From an uncultured Bacillota bacterium (GTDB lineage Bacteria > Bacillota > Clostridia > Christensenellales > Borkfalkiaceae): a DNA stretch of 34,189 bases. Made by a program: the position numbers and the translations under genes. This document shows positions 16,482 through 23,668 of this stretch, one piece after another. The stretch is taken from contig CASEFE010000035.1 in NCBI GenBank assembly GCA_949287105.1, positions 1-34,189 on the forward strand, in the 5' to 3' direction. The first letter of the stretch is position 1, and every line of letters starts with the position of its first letter. The notes under the pieces are model-generated. The model saw only the letters and a program-made list of their open reading frames with translations, was not told the DNA's origin and made no database searches.

Positions 16482-16510
16482 TTGCTCGCCGTGTTTGTTT
16501 ATGGTAAAAT
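16482..16510 (+). promoter_or_regulatory. Promoter of the Gfo/Idh-like oxidoreductase gene
   Basis: TTGCTC (16482-16487), a 17-bp spacer and TAAAAT (16505-16510), with an extended -10 TGG directly before the hexamer. Confidence 0.7.
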
Positions 16511-16537
16511 ATTGCTGTATCTGAGGAGGAAAAAACA

Positions 16538-17407
16538 ATGAAAAAGATAGGATTTATCGATAATTTTTTGAGCGAATGGCATGCGAATAACTATCCGGAA
16601 ATGATCAGAAACCATCCGCTGGCAAAACGAGAGGGCTTAGATGTCTGTTATGCGTATGCGAAAACAGAAGTTTCCCCTTATGACGGAGTATCGACAGACG
16701 AATGGTGTAAAAAATATAAGGTGGAACGGGTAAGTTCGATCAAGGAATTGGTTGATCGTTCGGATTGTATTGTGGTGCTTTCGCCCGATCATCCCGCTTT
16801 GCATGAAGAGCTGTCGGATTATGCACTCCGAAGCGGAAAACCTGTCTATATAGACAAGACGTTTGCGCCGGATATGGAAGCGGCAAAGCGTATGTTTGCG
16901 CTTGCAGAAAGATATAATACGCCGATGTATTCGACGTCGGCATTGCGCTTTGCGGACGAACTGAAAGAATTTCGCGAAGCGGAAAAAGGTGCGGACAGTT
17001 GCGTTGCGATCGGGCCGTATCTTTATGAAATTTATGCGATCCATATTTTAGAGATTTTGACAGCGGTCATGAAGGGCGGTGCGCAAAGAGTGATGTCGGT
17101 CATGCAAGGGAAGCATCGTGCGTTGGTCGTGGAATACGAGGGCGGACGAAGAGGAATGTTTTTACAGATGGAAACGGGGAGCGTGCCGTTTTTTGTGTCT
17201 GTGGAACGGGGAGACAAAACGTTTTATTCCCAAATCGCAGATGAGTATTTCCCTCGTTTTATCGATAAACTTGTACAGTTTTTTGTGGACGGAATCCCGT
17301 GTGTGCAACCATGTGAAACGATCGATCTGATGGGACTATTGGAAGCGGGGAAAAAAGCGCTTGAAAAGCCGTATGAGTGGATAGAGGTAGACAGCGGAAA
17401 GGCGTAA
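16538..17407 (+). CDS. Gfo/Idh/MocA-family oxidoreductase-like protein
   Basis: The 289-aa protein has the two-domain plan of the Gfo/Idh/MocA sugar dehydrogenases. The N-terminal Rossmann half includes DCIVVLSPDHPALHEEL and GKPVYIDKTFA, where Lys takes the place of the family EKP lysine. A C-terminal sheet domain follows. The usual GxGxxG loop is not obvious: the N-terminus reads KKIGFIDNFLSEWHANNY. NAD binding is therefore uncertain, and the protein may be a divergent or non-catalytic member. GAGGAGG precedes the ATG. It has its own promoter and stands alone between two terminator/promoter units. The substrate cannot be assigned. Confidence 0.7.
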   Translation: MKKIGFIDNFLSEWHANNYPEMIRNHPLAKREGLDVCYAYAKTEVSPYDGVSTDEWCKKYKVERVSSIKELVDRSDCIVVLSPDHPALHEELSDYALRSGKPVYIDKTFAPDMEAAKRMFALAERYNTPMYSTSALRFADELKEFREAEKGADSCVAIGPYLYEIYAIHILEILTAVMKGGAQRVMSVMQGKHRALVVEYEGGRRGMFLQMETGSVPFFVSVERGDKTFYSQIADEYFPRFIDKLVQFFVDGIPCVQPCETIDLMGLLEAGKKALEKPYEWIEVDSGKA

Positions 17408-17486
17408 ACGACAAAAAATAAGAATAAACTTGAAATGCGGTAAGTAAAAAAATCAAAAAATTTGTAATTTTTTTGCTTGCAAGGGG

Positions 17487-17515
17487 TTGACAAAGCGAGC
17501 ATTTCAGAATATAAT
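17487..17515 (+). promoter_or_regulatory. Consensus sigma-A promoter of the mgtA leader
   Basis: A perfect TTGACA (17487-17492), a 17-bp spacer and a perfect TATAAT (17510-17515). The transcript should start near 17522, about 10 nt before the riboswitch. Confidence 0.92.
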
Positions 17516-17531
17516 AAAAACGAAAATTGAA

Positions 17532-17682
17532 TATCCGGTAAGTAAGGCTACTACAGGGATACGGGCTGTTGCCGCAAAGCGATGGAGACATCGCACGCTG
17601 GTTTGAACAGGCTGCGTCGAAAAACAAGGCGCCGCATAATGCAGTTTCATTGCCCTGCAAAGTCAAAGCTCAAACGGTATAC
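17532..17682 (+). promoter_or_regulatory. M-box (ykoK leader) Mg2+ riboswitch
   Basis: This segment follows the M-box consensus in order. GGTAAGTAAGGCTACTACAG matches the GGUGAGGCUCCUAUA block. GGATACGGGCTGTTGCC matches GGAGAUACGCUGCUGCC. GGTTTGAACAG, TAATGCAG and TGCCCTGCAAAGTCAAAGCTC match the downstream conserved blocks. TATCCGG at the start can pair with CGGTATA at the end to close P1. An intrinsic terminator follows ~20 nt later and a Mg2+-transport ATPase lies downstream, the usual context. By family knowledge, bound Mg2+ compacts the RNA and favours termination. Two longer ORFs that can be drawn across this segment are artefacts of the structured RNA. Confidence 0.9.
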
Positions 17683-17701
17683 AAAAAGACAGGAAAAATC
17701 G

Positions 17702-17740
17702 ATTCCCGTGCACCGTTGGGCGCACGGGAATTTATTTTTC
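17702..17740 (+). terminator. Riboswitch-controlled terminator upstream of mgtA
   Basis: ATTCCCGTGC (17702-17711) pairs with GCACGGGAAT (17722-17731), followed by TTATTTTTC. It is positioned as the expression platform of the M-box. Confidence 0.88.
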
Positions 17741-17763
17741 AAAAAAGAAGGAGGTATCGAAAG

Positions 17764-17877
17764 ATGGACGAAGATTACGGCGGCCGAAGTTGTTTCCCTT
17801 TTCGGCAGAAAGATATGTCACAAAAAGACTGCATCGCTGTAAGGCGCAAAGAAGTCCGTCTTTTTGTCCTGCCGTAG
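17764..17877 (+). CDS. Small ORF (37 aa) between the M-box and mgtA
   Basis: An ATG at 17764 is preceded by a perfect AAGGAGG (17748-17754) with 9-nt spacing, and the frame runs 37 codons to TAG. The peptide begins MDEDYGGRSCFPFRQKD and is charged with two cysteines, no membrane segment and no known family that I recognise. It lies entirely downstream of the riboswitch terminator, so it is made only when mgtA is transcribed. It ends 55 nt before mgtA and 17 nt before a hairpin that hides the mgtA SD. It could be a leader peptide tuning mgtA translation, a small Mg2+-stress protein, or a fortuitous SD. Translation is inferred, not shown. Confidence 0.5.
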   Translation: MDEDYGGRSCFPFRQKDMSQKDCIAVRRKEVRLFVLP

Positions 17878-17894
17878 GGTATAAAATTTTGGCT

Positions 17895-17926
17895 GCCTCT
17901 CCGACCGAAAAATCGAAGGAGGTGGC
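17895..17926 (+). promoter_or_regulatory. mgtA: Hairpin sequestering the mgtA Shine-Dalgarno
   Basis: GCCTCTCC (17895-17902) can pair with GGAGG and GGC of 17918-17926, giving eight pairs with one bulged T and one G-U pair. GGAGG of the mgtA SD (AAGGAGG, 17916-17922) is fully inside the stem. This suggests translational control in addition to the riboswitch. Predicted by eye only. Confidence 0.4.
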
Positions 17927-17932
17927 ACAAAC

Positions 17933-20644
17933 ATGACGAAAAAAATCAAAAGAAACATTTTATCGGTTTTGGCGGAAAACACGGTTCGCGCAGAGGAAAC
18001 AAAGGAAAGGCTGCGTTACGCGGCGCGCACCGCGGGTGAAGAGGTGTGCGAATCGTTGGGAACGACGCCTGCGGGGCTGAGCGAATCAAAAGCCGAAGAG
18101 ATGCGCAAGAACTACGGCAGCAATCGGTTGCCGTCGGAAAAAAGGAAAGGCTTTTTGAGACGGTTGATGGAGGCATTTGTCAATCCGTTTACGGCGATAT
18201 TAGTGGTTCTTGCATTGGTGTCAGTTTTTACGGACATTGTGTTTGCGGCGCAGGGTGAAAAAAATTATGTTACGGTCAGCGTGATATGCGGGCTGGTGGC
18301 AGTATCGGGATTATTAAGGTTTGTTCAAGAGACGCGCAGCGGTAATGCGGCGGCGCGGCTTTCGGCAATGGTGACTGCCAAAACGGATGTATTGCGTGAC
18401 GGAAAGATCGTGGAAATAGAAACGGCGGATGTTGCGGTCGGGGACGTTGTCGTGCTTTCGGCGGGAGCGATGATTCCGGCGGATTTGCGAATTCTTCGTG
18501 CGCGCGATTTGTTTGTATCACAGGCGGCTTTGACCGGAGAAAGTGCGCCGGAGGAAAAAACTGCAGAAATTTCGGAAAGTACGTCAATGACGGCTTGTTC
18601 CTGCCTTGCTTTTATGGGTACAAATGTAGTGAGCGGGAGCGGGACGGGCGTGGTATTGGCTACGGGCGGGGATACGCTTTTAGGGCAGACGGCGAAAACG
18701 CTTTCCGGTAAACCTGCAAAGACCGCGTTTGAAAAGGGCGTGAGTGCGGTTTCGCATATTTTGATCCGTTTTATGCTTTTTATGGTGCCTGTCGTATTTT
18801 TGATCAACGGGCTCACAAAAGGGGATTGGCTGGATGCGGCGTTGTTTGCCGTAAGCATTGCCGTGGGACTTACGCCGGAAATGCTGCCGATGATCGTGAC
18901 GACGTGCCTTGCGAAAGGGGCGGTTTCGCTTTCGGGTAAGCGTGTCATTGTAAAAAATATGAATTCCGTGCAGAATCTGGGCGCCATGGACATTCTTTGT
19001 ACGGATAAGACGGGAACGCTGACGCAGGATAAAGTCGTTCTGGAGATGCACCTCAATGTGGAAGGGAAGGAAGATGCCCGTGTTTTGCGGCATGCTTTTC
19101 TCAACAGCAATTATCAGACGGGATTGAAAAACCTGATGGATGCGGCGATCATCGAACGTACGGAAGAGCTGTGCGCGACGGGTGAGATCGATCGTGACGT
19201 CCTTTCGAAGTATCGTAAAACGGACGAAATACCATTCGATTATGAACGGCGCAGAATGAGTGTGGCGGTGGAAGACGACAGCCAAAAATTACAGTTGATC
19301 ACGAAGGGTGCGATCGAAGAAATGCTGGCCGTTTCCTCGTATGTACAGATAGGAGATAAGGCTGTACCGCTTACGGAATCGTTGAAAGAAGAGGTGAAAG
19401 GGCGCGTGGATGCGCTGAACCGTAACGGCATGCGCGTTTTGGCGGTGGCACAGAAAAACGAGATCCCTTCGGCCGGAAAATTGAGTGCGGCGGATGAATC
19501 GGATATGGTGTTGATCGGGTATCTGGCCTTTCTCGATCCGCCGAAAGCGACGTGCGCGGCGGCAATAGACAGGCTGAAAGAACTGGGCGTATCGGTAAAA
19601 GTTTTGACCGGTGACAATGAAAAAGTGGCAGCCTGCGTCTGTCGGAAAGTGGGGCTGGACGGCGCACACATTTTGCTCGGAAGCGATCTTGAACAATTGA
19701 ACGACGAGCAGCTTGCGAAAGCGGCAGAAAAAGCGACTATACTTGCAAAACTGTCTCCCGTGCAGAAAGAGCGTGTTGTACGCGTACTGCGCGAATGCGG
19801 CCATACGGTCGGATTTATGGGGGACGGCATCAACGATGCGCCGGCGATGCGTGCTGCCGATATAGGAATTTCCGTGGATACGGCGGTCGATATTGCCAAG
19901 GAATCGGCCGGGGTGATCCTGTTGGAAAAAGACCTGACCGTGGTGGCGGACGGAGTGATCGAAGGAAGAAAAACGTATGCCAACATGATGAAATACATCA
20001 AAATAACGGCATCGTCCAACTTTGGAAATATGTTTTCGGTGTTGGCGGCGAGTGCCTTTCTTCCTTTTTTACCGATGCGTTCGGTACAGCTTGTGATTCT
20101 TAACCTTGTTTATGATCTGTCGTGTGCTGCAATGCCGTGGGACAATGTGGATGAAAAGCATCTGAAAAAGCCGGCTGTCTGGGAAGCGGAGTCCGTTACA
20201 AAGTTTATGGTACGATTCGGGCCTGTCAGTTCGCTGTTTGATATCGTTACCTATTTATTGTTGTATTTTGTGATTTGTCCTGCCGTATGCGGGGCTCCGT
20301 ATAGTGCAATTACCGATTTATCTCTCAAAATGCAGTTCGTGGCATTGTTTCAGACGGGATGGTTTGTCGAGTCTGTTTTTACCCAGATTTTTGTCATTTA
20401 TATGTTGCGCAGCGAGAAACTGCCGTTGGGGAAAAACCGTGTATCGTTGCCGGTCCTTTTCTGTACATGCGCAGGGATTGTCGCATTGACTGCGGTTCCG
20501 TTTCTGTCCATCGGAAATGCAATCGGTCTGTGTCCTTTGCCTGCTCTGTATTTTGCGGCATTGGCGGCGATCCTTTTGGCGTATATGTGTCTGACGACGC
20601 TTGTGAAAAAATTATATGTAAGGCGTTATGGTAATTTGATTTGA
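17933..20644 (+). CDS. mgtA: Magnesium-transporting P-type ATPase (MgtA type, P3B)
   Basis: This 903-aa inner-membrane ATPase imports Mg2+ down its gradient at the cost of ATP. P-type landmarks are in order: N-terminal cytosolic tail; TM1-2 around 75-125; actuator motif LTGES (~201); TM3-4 with VGLTPEMLPMI; phosphorylated Asp358 in DKTGTLT; nucleotide-domain KGA; LTGDN; GDGINDAP with Asp631; and C-terminal TM5-10. NVEGKEDARVLRHAFLNSNYQTGLKN and the VGLTPEMLP helix are MgtA/MgtB-like rather than Ca2+-ATPase-like. The SD is AAGGAGG with ~10-nt spacing and may be occluded by the hairpin at 17895. The M-box promoter unit upstream supports Mg2+ as substrate. A bidirectional terminator separates it from convergent glyS. 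Confidence 0.95.
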   Translation: MTKKIKRNILSVLAENTVRAEETKERLRYAARTAGEEVCESLGTTPAGLSESKAEEMRKNYGSNRLPSEKRKGFLRRLMEAFVNPFTAILVVLALVSVFTDIVFAAQGEKNYVTVSVICGLVAVSGLLRFVQETRSGNAAARLSAMVTAKTDVLRDGKIVEIETADVAVGDVVVLSAGAMIPADLRILRARDLFVSQAALTGESAPEEKTAEISESTSMTACSCLAFMGTNVVSGSGTGVVLATGGDTLLGQTAKTLSGKPAKTAFEKGVSAVSHILIRFMLFMVPVVFLINGLTKGDWLDAALFAVSIAVGLTPEMLPMIVTTCLAKGAVSLSGKRVIVKNMNSVQNLGAMDILCTDKTGTLTQDKVVLEMHLNVEGKEDARVLRHAFLNSNYQTGLKNLMDAAIIERTEELCATGEIDRDVLSKYRKTDEIPFDYERRRMSVAVEDDSQKLQLITKGAIEEMLAVSSYVQIGDKAVPLTESLKEEVKGRVDALNRNGMRVLAVAQKNEIPSAGKLSAADESDMVLIGYLAFLDPPKATCAAAIDRLKELGVSVKVLTGDNEKVAACVCRKVGLDGAHILLGSDLEQLNDEQLAKAAEKATILAKLSPVQKERVVRVLRECGHTVGFMGDGINDAPAMRAADIGISVDTAVDIAKESAGVILLEKDLTVVADGVIEGRKTYANMMKYIKITASSNFGNMFSVLAASAFLPFLPMRSVQLVILNLVYDLSCAAMPWDNVDEKHLKKPAVWEAESVTKFMVRFGPVSSLFDIVTYLLLYFVICPAVCGAPYSAITDLSLKMQFVALFQTGWFVESVFTQIFVIYMLRSEKLPLGKNRVSLPVLFCTCAGIVALTAVPFLSIGNAIGLCPLPALYFAALAAILLAYMCLTTLVKKLYVRRYGNLI

Positions 20645-20646
20645 AT

Positions 20647-20684
20647 AAAAAGCTCCCTGCCGTTTCTCGGCAGGGAGCTTTTTA
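20647..20684 (+). terminator. Bidirectional terminator between mgtA and glyS
   Basis: AAAAGCTCCCTGCCG and its complement form a 15-bp perfect stem with loop TTTCT, flanked by A-runs and T-runs. It can serve both convergent genes. A second weaker repeat (AAGGAAA 20722-20728 / TTTCCTT 20746-20752) lies closer to glyS. Confidence 0.93.
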
Positions 20685-20773
20685 TTGATAAAGTTGTTGC
20701 TTTTGGTGAAAGAGTAAAATGAAGGAAAGCTTTTAAAAGAAAAGGTTTCCTTTTTATTAGATGAAAAGTATTG

Positions 20774-22153
20774 TCAATGTTCCAAAGATTTTTCGATATA
20801 GGCGGGAAGCTCATCGATGTCGAGGCGGATCTGCGCCATGCTGTCGCGGTCGCGGACGGTAACCGAATTGTTTTCGAGGGTATCGAAATCGATGGTGATG
20901 CAGAACGGTGTTCCGATCTCATCCTGACGGCGATACCGTTTCCCGATGGAGCCGGCTTCGTCGTAAGTGACCATAAATTTTTTGGAAAGTTTCTTGTAAA
21001 CTTCTTTTGCTTTTTCGGAAAGATTTTTTTGAAGGGGTAGGACAGCTGCTTTGTATGCGGCGATTGCAGGATGGAAATGCATAACGGTGCGTACGTCGCC
21101 GCCTTCCAATTCTTCTTCATCGTAAGCTTCGCAGAGCACTGCAAGCATGAGCCGGTCTGCGCCGATCGAATATTCCACGACGTAGGGGATGTAATGTTCG
21201 CCGGTCATGGGGTCGAGGTAGTTCATATTTTTCCCCGAATATTCCTGGTGCCTTGAAAGGTCATAATCGGTACGATCGTGAATACCGTTCAGTTCCGACC
21301 AACCGATGGGGAAGAGATATTGAATATCGCATGCGGATTTCGCATAATGGGCAAGTTTATCATGGTCTTTGAACCGGAGGTGATCTTCTTTGAATCCGAG
21401 GCCGAGCAAGAAGTTTTTGGCTTTTTGCTTATATTCTTCGTAATATTGAAGGTCGGTTCCCTCTTTGCAGAACCACTGGTGTTCCATCTGTTCGAATTCG
21501 ATGGTACGGAAGATAAAGTTTCCGGGCGTAATTTCATTTCGGAAAGCTTTTCCGATCTGTGTGATACCGAAGGGAACTTTGGCACGAGTCGTTCTCTGTA
21601 CGTTGAGGAAATTTACAAATTCACCCTGTGCCGTTTCGGGACGAAGGTAAATTTTGTTCTGGCTTTCGTCGGTGACCCCGCGAGAAGTTTCAAACATCAG
21701 GTTGAATGTACGGATGGGGGTCCAGTTATGTTTTCCGCAGTTCGGGCAGGCAACTTTATGTTCGGCGATATATGCCTCCATCTCCTCGTTTGTCATGGTA
21801 TCGGGGTTGATTTTCCCTTTTGAATGCGCCTCGATGAGATTATCTGCACGGAAGCGTGCCTTGCATTCTTTGCAATCCATTTTCGGGTCGGTGAACGAGG
21901 CGGTGTGACCGCTTGCTTCCCAAACGCGTGAATTCATCAGGATCGCTGCATCGACGCCGAAAGAGTTGTCACTTTCCTGTACAAATTTTTTCCACCAGGC
22001 ACGTTTGATGTTGTTTTTGATCTCCACACCGACGGGACCATAGTCCCAGGTATTTCCCATGCCGCCGTAAATTTCGCTGCCCGGAAAGATAATGCCGCGG
22101 GCTTTGCAAAGGTTTACGATTTTATCCATCGTTACCGCGTGTTTGTCTGCCAT
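20774..22153 (-). CDS. glyS: Glycyl-tRNA synthetase, alpha2 type
   Basis: This single-chain class II glycyl-tRNA synthetase (459 aa) is the homodimeric type found in many Bacillota. The N-terminus [19 protein letters not shown] and YGPVG are the motif 1 region. A zinc-like insertion follows (CKECKARF ... CPNCGKHNW). Motif 2 is [25 protein letters not shown]. Motif 3 would be [16 protein letters not shown], with the conserved arginine of class II enzymes. The C-terminal anticodon-binding domain covers ~355-459. The ATG has GAGGTGCAGT upstream on the minus strand. No T-box leader is seen in the ~40-nt 5' UTR, so tRNA-controlled antitermination is unlikely here. Confidence 0.95.
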   Translation of the reverse strand: MADKHAVTMDKIVNLCKARGIIFPGSEIYGGMGNTWDYGPVGVEIKNNIKRAWWKKFVQESDNSFGVDAAILMNSRVWEASGHTASFTDPKMDCKECKARFRADNLIEAHSKGKINPDTMTNEEMEAYIAEHKVACPNCGKHNWTPIRTFNLMFETSRGVTDESQNKIYLRPETAQGEFVNFLNVQRTTRAKVPFGITQIGKAFRNEITPGNFIFRTIEFEQMEHQWFCKEGTDLQYYEEYKQKAKNFLLGLGFKEDHLRFKDHDKLAHYAKSACDIQYLFPIGWSELNGIHDRTDYDLSRHQEYSGKNMNYLDPMTGEHYIPYVVEYSIGADRLMLAVLCEAYDEEELEGGDVRTVMHFHPAIAAYKAAVLPLQKNLSEKAKEVYKKLSKKFMVTYDEAGSIGKRYRRQDEIGTPFCITIDFDTLENNSVTVRDRDSMAQIRLDIDELPAYIEKSLEH

Positions 22154-22201
22154 ACTGCACCTCAGAAATTATTTTCAATCTATTTTATGAATGTCCTTAT
22201 T

Positions 22202-22230
22202 ATTTTACTTTTTTGTGGTCATAAAGTCAA
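22202..22230 (-). promoter_or_regulatory. Promoter of glyS
   Basis: On the minus strand, TTGACT (22225-22230), a 17-bp spacer and TAAAAT (22202-22207). Transcription would begin near 22195, leaving a ~40-nt leader. Confidence 0.75.
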
Positions 22231-22319
22231 TGATTTGCAACGTGCAAAAGCGTATTCGCAAAAATTCCGCCCCCAAAAGCAAGTGAAAAAGAAAAAATTG
22301 TCCAGTACGATCTTTGGAA

Positions 22320-23183
22320 TCAGATTTTTAGTTTTTTGAATAAGAACGGAGCCAGCGTCAGAGCCGGGAACAATGCAAAAAAGTAAGTGATAAACGCAAA
22401 CCAGTTTCCTTCGGGAAGGGAAAAATGTAAAATCAGGAAGGGGATCCCTGCCGAGGCGCCGCAGATGGCAAGCCGAAACAGGCGATGCAGCCAGCGCGTG
22501 GTATCCTCAAAACGGATCCAGGTGTTTTCAATGAGCAGTCCGGCAGAAGTAGCGAGAGTGATCGCGGAAATCTGGAACATAGATTCGGTCGCGGTACGCG
22601 GAATAAATAGAAAAGGAACGGTCAGGATTGCGATCGCGGTGTAAATATACAGCCGCGCATTATACCATTTTATATAGACGAACTGCCAAAAGAAAGCGAA
22701 AAAGAGGCCGATAGCAAGTCCGCAAAGCACGTCGGTGGGGTAATGGACGCCCAAATAGAGCCGCGATAACATCACCAACAGCGTAAAAACAATAAAAAGC
22801 GCGATAAAAAGAGGCTTGCGGCAGCGGACGGACATCGTTGTAAAGAAACTGCTTGTCGCCGTGGCGTGACCGCTCGGGAAAGACATATTGGCGTCGAGGT
22901 CGAGGGTTGAAACAAAGGGATTGTCGATCTCTACCCGAGAAACGTTATTTGCGGCAAACGGACGAAGGCGGCGTACGGCGCTTTTGATGCCGGTCGTCAC
23001 GCAGGATGCGGACATGACTGTAATGAGAGCCTGTTCGCCTGTGCGTTTGGAAAAGCAGATATAAATGACGGCAATAATGCCGGCAATAATGAATTCTTCG
23101 CCGAGAGCGGTAAAAATTCCGAAAAAAACATTCAGAAAAGGACAGCGTATTTTTTCGAGGGCTTGCAGAATTGCAATATCCAT
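22320..23183 (-). CDS. PAP2-family membrane phosphatase
   Basis: This is a 287-aa integral membrane phosphatase with the three-part PAP2 signature: KSAVRRLRP (C1), SFPSGHATA (C2) and SRLYLGVHYPTDVLCG (C3), with both catalytic histidines present. About seven to eight hydrophobic helices are visible. Family members dephosphorylate phosphatidate, undecaprenyl pyrophosphate or sphingoid phosphates at the outer face. The C-terminal ~130 residues, with additional helices, extend beyond the minimal domain. AAAGGAG lies ahead of the ATG on the minus strand. It has its own promoter, diverging from the small gene at 23297. The lipid substrate cannot be told from sequence; undecaprenyl-PP recycling is a reasonable but unproven guess. 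Confidence 0.9.
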   Translation of the reverse strand: MDIAILQALEKIRCPFLNVFFGIFTALGEEFIIAGIIAVIYICFSKRTGEQALITVMSASCVTTGIKSAVRRLRPFAANNVSRVEIDNPFVSTLDLDANMSFPSGHATATSSFFTTMSVRCRKPLFIALFIVFTLLVMLSRLYLGVHYPTDVLCGLAIGLFFAFFWQFVYIKWYNARLYIYTAIAILTVPFLFIPRTATESMFQISAITLATSAGLLIENTWIRFEDTTRWLHRLFRLAICGASAGIPFLILHFSLPEGNWFAFITYFFALFPALTLAPFLFKKLKI

Positions 23184-23225
23184 AGGGTCTCCTTTATTCC
23201 GCGTTTACGGATTGATCTATAAAAA

Positions 23226-23255
23226 ATTATACCATAAATTTGTGCGAGAGTACAA
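23226..23255 (-). promoter_or_regulatory. Promoter of the PAP2 gene
   Basis: On the minus strand, TTGTAC (23250-23255), an 18-bp spacer and TATAAT (23226-23231), with extended -10 TGG. Its -10 region is part of a 13-bp inverted repeat shared with the divergent promoter at 23262. Confidence 0.7.
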
Positions 23256-23261
23256 CTTTTT

Positions 23262-23290
23262 TTGCGTTTGCGATAATTTTATGGTATAAT
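23262..23290 (+). promoter_or_regulatory. Promoter of the 23297 gene (predicted leaderless)
   Basis: TTGCGT (23262-23267), a 17-bp spacer and TATAAT (23285-23290) with extended -10 TGG. Exactly six bases follow before the ATG at 23297, and there is no SD. Confidence 0.75.
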
Positions 23291-23296
23291 TAGTCC

Positions 23297-23605
23297 ATGA
23301 TATCTGTATTGCAAGGTGAAAAAGAAGGATTTCAGTTTTTTTATACGTTGTTGTGCGACGAGGTTTCGTACGGCGGCGGGTTGACGGAAAGGAATTTTCT
23401 TTGCGTCGATGAAGGATGTCCTTACAAAGAACTCATGCTCCGAACACTGATCAATAAATGTATCCAGACGTTTGCCGAAACAGTCTATGCGGAAGATATC
23501 TGGGGCGTCGATCTTGAGCGATTTGGATTTATCCGGCAGGGAGAATATTATGTCGGGTCTTATGAAACGCTGAAATTGCCGCACGATTGTTGTTCAGGTA
23601 AATAA
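23297..23605 (+). CDS. Unrecognised 102-aa protein upstream of fhs
   Basis: I do not recognise a family. The protein is soluble in appearance, with mixed aromatic and acidic residues and six cysteines (LLCDEV, FLCVDEGCPY, INKCIQ, DCCSGK). The segment ERFGFIRQGEYYVGSYETLKL faintly resembles the end of a GNAT acetyltransferase (GF...G-x-Y pattern), but the acetyl-CoA loop is absent. The ATG at 23297 has no SD; a strong promoter ends six bases before it, so the mRNA is probably leaderless. fhs starts 63 nt after its stop with its own SD, so the two are likely co-transcribed. The promoter fit and reading-frame length support a real gene. Confidence 0.65.
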   Translation: MISVLQGEKEGFQFFYTLLCDEVSYGGGLTERNFLCVDEGCPYKELMLRTLINKCIQTFAETVYAEDIWGVDLERFGFIRQGEYYVGSYETLKLPHDCCSGK

Positions 23606-23668
23606 ACGGAGAGCGGAATTTTGCACAATCCGGTGAGATATGAACTATTTTGCGACGGGGAGGAAGTT

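Noticed and set aside
17454..17475. Terminator of the 16538 gene (CAAAAAATT with AATTTTTTTG)
   Set aside because: The stem is almost entirely A-T and too weak to terminate reliably; chance is likely in such AT-rich DNA.
17569..17877. Longer plus-strand ORFs over the mgtA leader (102 and 86 codons)
   Set aside because: They run through conserved M-box structure and the terminator. Only the final 37 codons after an AAGGAGG are a plausible coding sequence.
21278..21823. 181-codon plus-strand ORF opposite glyS
   Set aside because: The glyS frame on the minus strand has all class II motifs; the opposite frame shows no family signature or SD.
22154..22319. T-box leader for glyS
   Set aside because: The glyS promoter leaves only ~40 nt of leader, and no T-box consensus (AGGGTGGTACCGCG-like) is present.
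22154..22319. tRNA or small RNA gene between glyS and the PAP2 gene
   Set aside because: No cloverleaf arms, CCA end or GTTCGAATC-type T-loop could be found; only the glyS promoter is evident.
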